Assembly (NCBI RefSeq): GCF_009069125.1
Contig: NZ_CP042427.1
Coordinates: 496,001-560,000, forward strand
Direction: 5' to 3'
DNA: 64,000 nucleotides
From: Buchnera aphidicola (Aphis fabae)
GTDB taxonomy: Bacteria; Pseudomonadota; Gammaproteobacteria; Enterobacterales; Enterobacteriaceae
In this document: piece by piece, positions 59,779 to 64,000 of the stretch
How the letters are laid out: the number at the start of each line of letters is the position of its first letter
Numbering within the stretch: position 1 is the stretch's first letter
The notes under the pieces: generated by a model
The model's input: the letters and a program-made list of their open reading frames with translations, nothing else
Database searches by the model: none
Told to the model about the DNA's origin: nothing
Made by a program: the position numbers and the translations under genes

Positions 59779-62700
59779 TTAATGATTTAAATTTATTTGT
59801 TTATGTATGTCTTGTAATGATGTAATATTTTTTGTTGGATCTTCATTTAATGCCATAACAGTAGCAAATGCACCATTAATGGTGGTATCATAGTGTACTT
59901 TATATTGTAAAGCACTTCGACAAATTAGTTTTGCATCTTTTACACCTTGATGACAAGATGTTGTATTTACAATATATGCATATTCTCCATTTTTTAAACG
60001 ATCTTGGATATGAGGTCTACCTTCATATACTTTGTTAACTAGTCTAGAAATAATTCCAGCTTTTTTTAAAGCTATAGATGTACCTTTCGTCGCGTCAATT
60101 AAAAAGCCAAATTTTTGTAATTTTACAGCTAAATTTATAATTCTTTTTTTATCATCATCTCTTACTGAAAGTAACACACGACCTGATTTTTTCATATTGG
60201 TATGAGCGCCGAGCATTGCTTTAGAAAATGCTTCCGAAAAATTTTTTCCAATACCCATTACTTCTCCTGTAGAGCGCATTTCTGGTCCTAATATAGGATC
60301 TACACCTTGAAATTTATCAAAAGGTAGAACTGCTTCTTTTACTGAAAAGAATGATGGAATAATTTCTTTTGTAAATCCTTGTTCTTCCAATGTTTTACCA
60401 TACATAACACGTACGGAGATTTTTGCTAATGCTAATCCTGTTGCTTTTGATACAAATGGAACTGTTCGTGCGGCTCTTGGGTTTACTTCAATAATGTATA
60501 TTTCATTTTTTTTGATTGCAAATTGAACATTCATTAATCCTCTTACAGATAATTCAAATGCTAGTTTTTTTACTTGCTTTCTAATTTTATCTTGAATTTT
60601 TTTTGTTAAGGTATATGCTGGTAAAGAACAGGCAGAATCTCCAGAATGCACTCCAGCTTGTTCAATATGTTCCATTATACCTCCAATTAAAACTGTTTTT
60701 CCATCACAGATAGCATCTACATCTACTTCTATTGCATAATTTAAATATTGATCTAATAGAACTGGAGTAGTTTTTTTGTTTTTTAACATTATTTTAAAAT
60801 AGTTGTCTAATTCAGATGGTTCATAAACAATTTCCATTGCTCTACCACCTAGAACATAAGATGGTCTAACCATAATAGGATAACCAATTTGTAGTGCTTT
60901 TTGATGAGCTTCTTTTAAAGTTAAAACAGTAGCATTTAACGGTTGTTTTAAATTTAATTTTGTTACAATTTTTTGAAAGCGATTGCGATCTTCTGCTTTA
61001 TCAATAGCATCTGGTTGTGTACCAATAATTGGTATTCCTTCTTTTTCAAATGCTCGTGCTAATTTTAATGGTGTTTGTCCACCGTATTGAATAATGACAC
61101 CATTAGGTTTTTCAATTTTAACTATTTCTAAAACATTTTCTAATGTAATTGGTTCAAAGTAAAGTCGATCAGATATATCATAATCTGTAGATACTGTTTC
61201 CGGGTTACAATTAATCATAATTGCTTCAAAACCATCTTCTCTTAATGCTTGTGCAGCGTGTACACAACAATAATCAAATTCTATTCCTTGTCCGATTCTA
61301 TTAGGTCCACCTCCTATTATAATAATTTTTTTATTATTCTTAGTTGGATTAGCTTCACATTCATCTTCCCAAGTGGAATACATATATGCTGTTTCAGTAG
61401 AAAATTCTGCTGAACATGTATCAATTCTTTTATAAACAGGATGTAAATTTAATTCATATCGAAGATTACGTATATCATGTTCTTTTTTATTAGTTAACAT
61501 TGCTATACGTAAATCTGAAAAACCTTTTCTTTTAATAAAATATAAAAATTTATAATTTAATCCAATAAATCCATTTTTTTTAATTTTTTCTTCTAAAAGA
61601 ATTATTTCTTGAATTTGTACAAGAAACCAAGGATCAATTGATGTTAATTCAAATACATCTTTTATGGACATTCCTAATCTAAATGCATCACCGATATACC
61701 AAATTCTATCTGCACCAGCTTCTTTTAACTCATGTCTAACTTTTATTAAACATTGTGGATCTAATTGAGATATTTTAGAATTAAAACCACATACTCCAAT
61801 TTCTAATCCTCGAATTGCTTTTTGTATTGATTCTTGAAATGTTCTTCCTATTGCCATGACTTCTCCGACAGATTTCATTTGAGTTGTCAATCTATCGTTG
61901 CATCCTAAAAATTTTTCAAAATTAAATCTTGGAATTTTAGTAACTATATAATCTATTGATGGTTCAAAGGATGCTGTTGTATTAATTCCTGTAATATCAT
62001 TAGCAAGTTCATCTAATGTATACCCTACTGCTAATTTTGCAGCTATTTTTGCAATGGGAAACCCTGTAGCTTTAGATGCCAGTGCAGAAGAACGAGAAAC
62101 TCGAGGATTCATTTCAATAACTATCATACGACCGTTTTTTGGATTAATAGCAAATTGTACGTTAGACCCTCCAGTTTCCACTCCAATTTCTTGCAATATT
62201 GCCATAGATGCATTTCTCATAATCTGATATTCTTTATCAGTTAAAGTTTGTGCTGGAGCTACAGTAATTGAATCTCCTGTATGAATTCCCATGGGGTCTA
62301 AATTTTCAATTGAACAAACAATAATACAATTATTATTTTTATCTCGTACAACTTCCATTTCATATTCTTTCCAACCAATTAAAGATTCATCAATTAATAA
62401 TTCAGTAGTAGGAGATAATTTTAATCCTCGTTCACAAATTTCTTCGAATTCTTCTTGATTATAAGCTATTCCTCCACCATTTCCACCCATAGTAAAAGAA
62501 GGTCTAATAATACATGGAAAACCTACATTTTTTAATACTAATAATGCTTCTTTAATGTTGTGTGCAATACCGCATTTTGCAGTTTTTAAATTAAGTTTTT
62601 TCATTGAAAGTTCAAATAATTTTCTATCTTCTGCTTTCTTAATTGCATTGATAGTTGCACCTATAATTTTAACATTAAATTTTTTTAGTATTCCTCTTTT

Positions 62701-63009
62701 ATTTAGTTCCAATGCGCAATTAAGTGCTGTTTGACCACCCATTGTTGGAAGTAATGCATCCGGACGTTCTTTAATAATAATTTTTTCTACTATTTTCCAA
62801 TGAATAGGTTCAATATATGTAGCATCTGCCATATATGGATCAGTCATAATAGTAGCAGGATTAGAATTAACAAGAATGATTTTATAACCTTCTTCATGCA
62901 GCGCTTTACATGCTTGTGCACCCGAATAATCAAATTCACATGCTTGTCCGATTACGATAGGACCTGCACCAAGAATTAAAATGGATTTTATATCAGTAGA
63001 TTTAGGCAT
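59779..63009 (-). CDS. carB: Carbamoyl-phosphate synthase large subunit
   Basis: CarB makes carbamoyl phosphate from bicarbonate, two ATP and ammonia supplied by CarA. The product feeds arginine and pyrimidines. The 1076 aa equal E. coli (1073). Two ATP-grasp halves are evident: G-A-G-P-I-V-I-G-Q at 14-22 and G-G-G-P-N-R-I-G-Q near 565, with F-T-M-G-G-N-G-G and Y-V-L-G-G-R-A-M as the two nucleotide loops. The C-terminal MGS-like allosteric domain (from about 935) is present, so ornithine and UMP control is possible. It lies 13 bases after carA. Confidence 0.98.
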   Translation of the reverse strand: MPKSTDIKSILILGAGPIVIGQACEFDYSGAQACKALHEEGYKIILVNSNPATIMTDPYMADATYIEPIHWKIVEKIIIKERPDALLPTMGGQTALNCALELNKRGILKKFNVKIIGATINAIKKAEDRKLFELSMKKLNLKTAKCGIAHNIKEALLVLKNVGFPCIIRPSFTMGGNGGGIAYNQEEFEEICERGLKLSPTTELLIDESLIGWKEYEMEVVRDKNNNCIIVCSIENLDPMGIHTGDSITVAPAQTLTDKEYQIMRNASMAILQEIGVETGGSNVQFAINPKNGRMIVIEMNPRVSRSSALASKATGFPIAKIAAKLAVGYTLDELANDITGINTTASFEPSIDYIVTKIPRFNFEKFLGCNDRLTTQMKSVGEVMAIGRTFQESIQKAIRGLEIGVCGFNSKISQLDPQCLIKVRHELKEAGADRIWYIGDAFRLGMSIKDVFELTSIDPWFLVQIQEIILLEEKIKKNGFIGLNYKFLYFIKRKGFSDLRIAMLTNKKEHDIRNLRYELNLHPVYKRIDTCSAEFSTETAYMYSTWEDECEANPTKNNKKIIIIGGGPNRIGQGIEFDYCCVHAAQALREDGFEAIMINCNPETVSTDYDISDRLYFEPITLENVLEIVKIEKPNGVIIQYGGQTPLKLARAFEKEGIPIIGTQPDAIDKAEDRNRFQKIVTKLNLKQPLNATVLTLKEAHQKALQIGYPIMVRPSYVLGGRAMEIVYEPSELDNYFKIMLKNKKTTPVLLDQYLNYAIEVDVDAICDGKTVLIGGIMEHIEQAGVHSGDSACSLPAYTLTKKIQDKIRKQVKKLAFELSVRGLMNVQFAIKKNEIYIIEVNPRAARTVPFVSKATGLALAKISVRVMYGKTLEEQGFTKEIIPSFFSVKEAVLPFDKFQGVDPILGPEMRSTGEVMGIGKNFSEAFSKAMLGAHTNMKKSGRVLLSVRDDDKKRIINLAVKLQKFGFLIDATKGTSIALKKAGIISRLVNKVYEGRPHIQDRLKNGEYAYIVNTTSCHQGVKDAKLICRSALQYKVHYDTTINGAFATVMALNEDPTKNITSLQDIHKQINLNH

Positions 63010-63022
63010 TTTTTTTTCCTAA

Positions 63023-64000
63023 TTAATTACTGAATTTTGTTTGATTGAGTAATTTTATAAAATAATCAAATAAATACGAAGCATCATGTGGTCCTGGACT
63101 TGCTTCTGGATGTCCTTGAAAGCTAAAAGCTAGTTTATCAGTTAAACGTAATCCTTGTACTGTACCATCAAAAAGAGAAGTATGTGTTATAGAAATATTA
63201 TTTGGCATATGTTTTGTATCAACAGTAAAACTATGATTTTGTGAAGTAATAATTACACGGTTTGTTTTTAGTTCTTTAACTGGATGATTTCCACCATGAT
63301 GACCAAATTTCATTTTAATGATATCAGCTCCACTAGCCAATGCAAGTAGTTGATGTCCTAAACATATTCCAAATATTGGAATATTAATTTTTAAGAAATT
63401 TTGAATAGATTTAATAGCATATTGACATGGTCTTGGATCACCTGGACCATTAGATAAGAAAATTCCATCAGGAGCTAAATCTAATACTGTTTTTGCATTC
63501 GTTGTAGCAGGTACTATAGTTAAATAACACCCTCGATCTACTAACATACGTAAAATATTTCGTTTAATACCGAAATCATATACAATAATATGAAATCGAA
63601 ATTTTTTTTCAGAATATAGTTTTTTTTTGTTAATAATATATGTTCTTTCATTCCAATTATAAACGACTTTAGTAGTTACTTTTTTGGCTAAATCTAATCC
63701 TTGCAAACTTAAACAATTTTTTGCGTTTTTATGTGCTATAATGTAGTTTTCTTTTTTATCTTCTATAATACATCCATTTTGAGATCCTTTTGTGCGTAAA
63801 ATACGTGTTAATTTTCTTGTATCGATATCAGATATTGCAATAATATTGTTTTCTTTTAAATAAGAAGAAAAACTTTTTTCACTACGATAATTACTAGATA
63901 TTGGAGACATATCTCGAATAATTAAACCTCTTATGTGAATTTTAGATGATTCTTCGTCATTTTTGTTTGTTCCAATATTTCCAATATGAGGATGTGTTAG
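63023..64000 (-). CDS. carA: Carbamoyl-phosphate synthase small subunit (5' end beyond the window)
   Basis: Glutaminase subunit that releases ammonia into the CarB tunnel. The frame is open to the right edge, where it reads [11 protein letters not shown], which corresponds to about residue 58 of the E. coli protein (382 aa). The first ~57 residues and the promoter are therefore outside. The class I amidotransferase site is intact: Cys in G-I-C-L-G-H-Q, and His and Glu in [17 protein letters not shown] and H-H-G-G-N-H-P-V are also visible. The carA-carB order and spacing follow E. coli. Confidence 0.97.
   Translation of the reverse strand, partial: LTHPHIGNIGTNKNDEESSKIHIRGLIIRDMSPISSNYRSEKSFSSYLKENNIIAISDIDTRKLTRILRTKGSQNGCIIEDKKENYIIAHKNAKNCLSLQGLDLAKKVTTKVVYNWNERTYIINKKKLYSEKKFRFHIIVYDFGIKRNILRMLVDRGCYLTIVPATTNAKTVLDLAPDGIFLSNGPGDPRPCQYAIKSIQNFLKINIPIFGICLGHQLLALASGADIIKMKFGHHGGNHPVKELKTNRVIITSQNHSFTVDTKHMPNNISITHTSLFDGTVQGLRLTDKLAFSFQGHPEASPGPHDASYLFDYFIKLLNQTKFSN

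Overview
The window is a piece of the chromosome of a Buchnera aphidicola-type aphid endosymbiont (a gammaproteobacterium related to E. coli). This rests on the extreme A+T richness, the dense single-copy E. coli-like genes, the absence of any mobile element, phage, CRISPR array or restriction system, and the retention of essential amino acid pathways while regulators and spare genes are missing. No database search was possible; gene names come from recognising protein families and E. coli-like gene order.

Layout. 1-3.3 kb: the 3' part of tamB, then ppa and pmbA. 3.4-4.7 kb: RNase P RNA (rnpB) and rsmI on the minus strand. 4.8-10.3 kb: fabB, transaldolase, transketolase and dapE. 10.5-13.2 kb (minus): a BamC fragment, dapA and aroC. 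13.4-21.3 kb: smrB and the complete histidine operon hisGDCBHAFI. 21.6-27.0 kb: gnd, dcd, metG, then tilS and tRNA-Val(GAC) on the minus strand. 27.2-35.6 kb: ribE, the six-gene rsx (rnf) operon, nth and priA. 35.7-40.2 kb: tyrS, sufA (minus), ydiK and aroH. 40.3-50.0 kb: the translation cluster thrS-infC-rpmI-rplT-pheS-pheT-ihfA, then queA-tgt-yajC. 50.0-53.0 kb (minus): glyQ-glyS. 53.1-59.2 kb: folE, nfo, rplY, yabI (minus), surA, rsmA and apaH. 59.2-64 kb (minus): carA (partial)-carB-folA.

How it fits together. The nutritional role shows in histidine synthesis (complete), lysine/diaminopimelate (dapA, dapE), chorismate (aroH, aroC), carbamoyl phosphate for arginine and pyrimidines (carAB), and the pentose phosphate enzymes (gnd, talA, tkt) that supply NADPH, ribose-5-phosphate and erythrose-4-phosphate to those pathways. 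Most of the rest is translation, tRNA and rRNA modification, minimal DNA repair (nth, nfo) and remnants of envelope biogenesis (TamB, BamC, SurA).

I found no undescribed multi-gene system. The notable signals are selective erosions inside intact reading frames. PriA has lost its helicase motifs but keeps its DNA-binding and zinc regions. ThrRS and PheRS have both lost the residues of their editing sites. BamC is cut down to its lipoprotein signal and N-terminal strand. TamB stops early. The rsxC start lies upstream of a 10-A run in the wrong frame, which suggests slippage. The his and phe operons keep terminator hairpins but no matching leader peptides. One E. coli-like control that has survived is the AUU start codon of infC.
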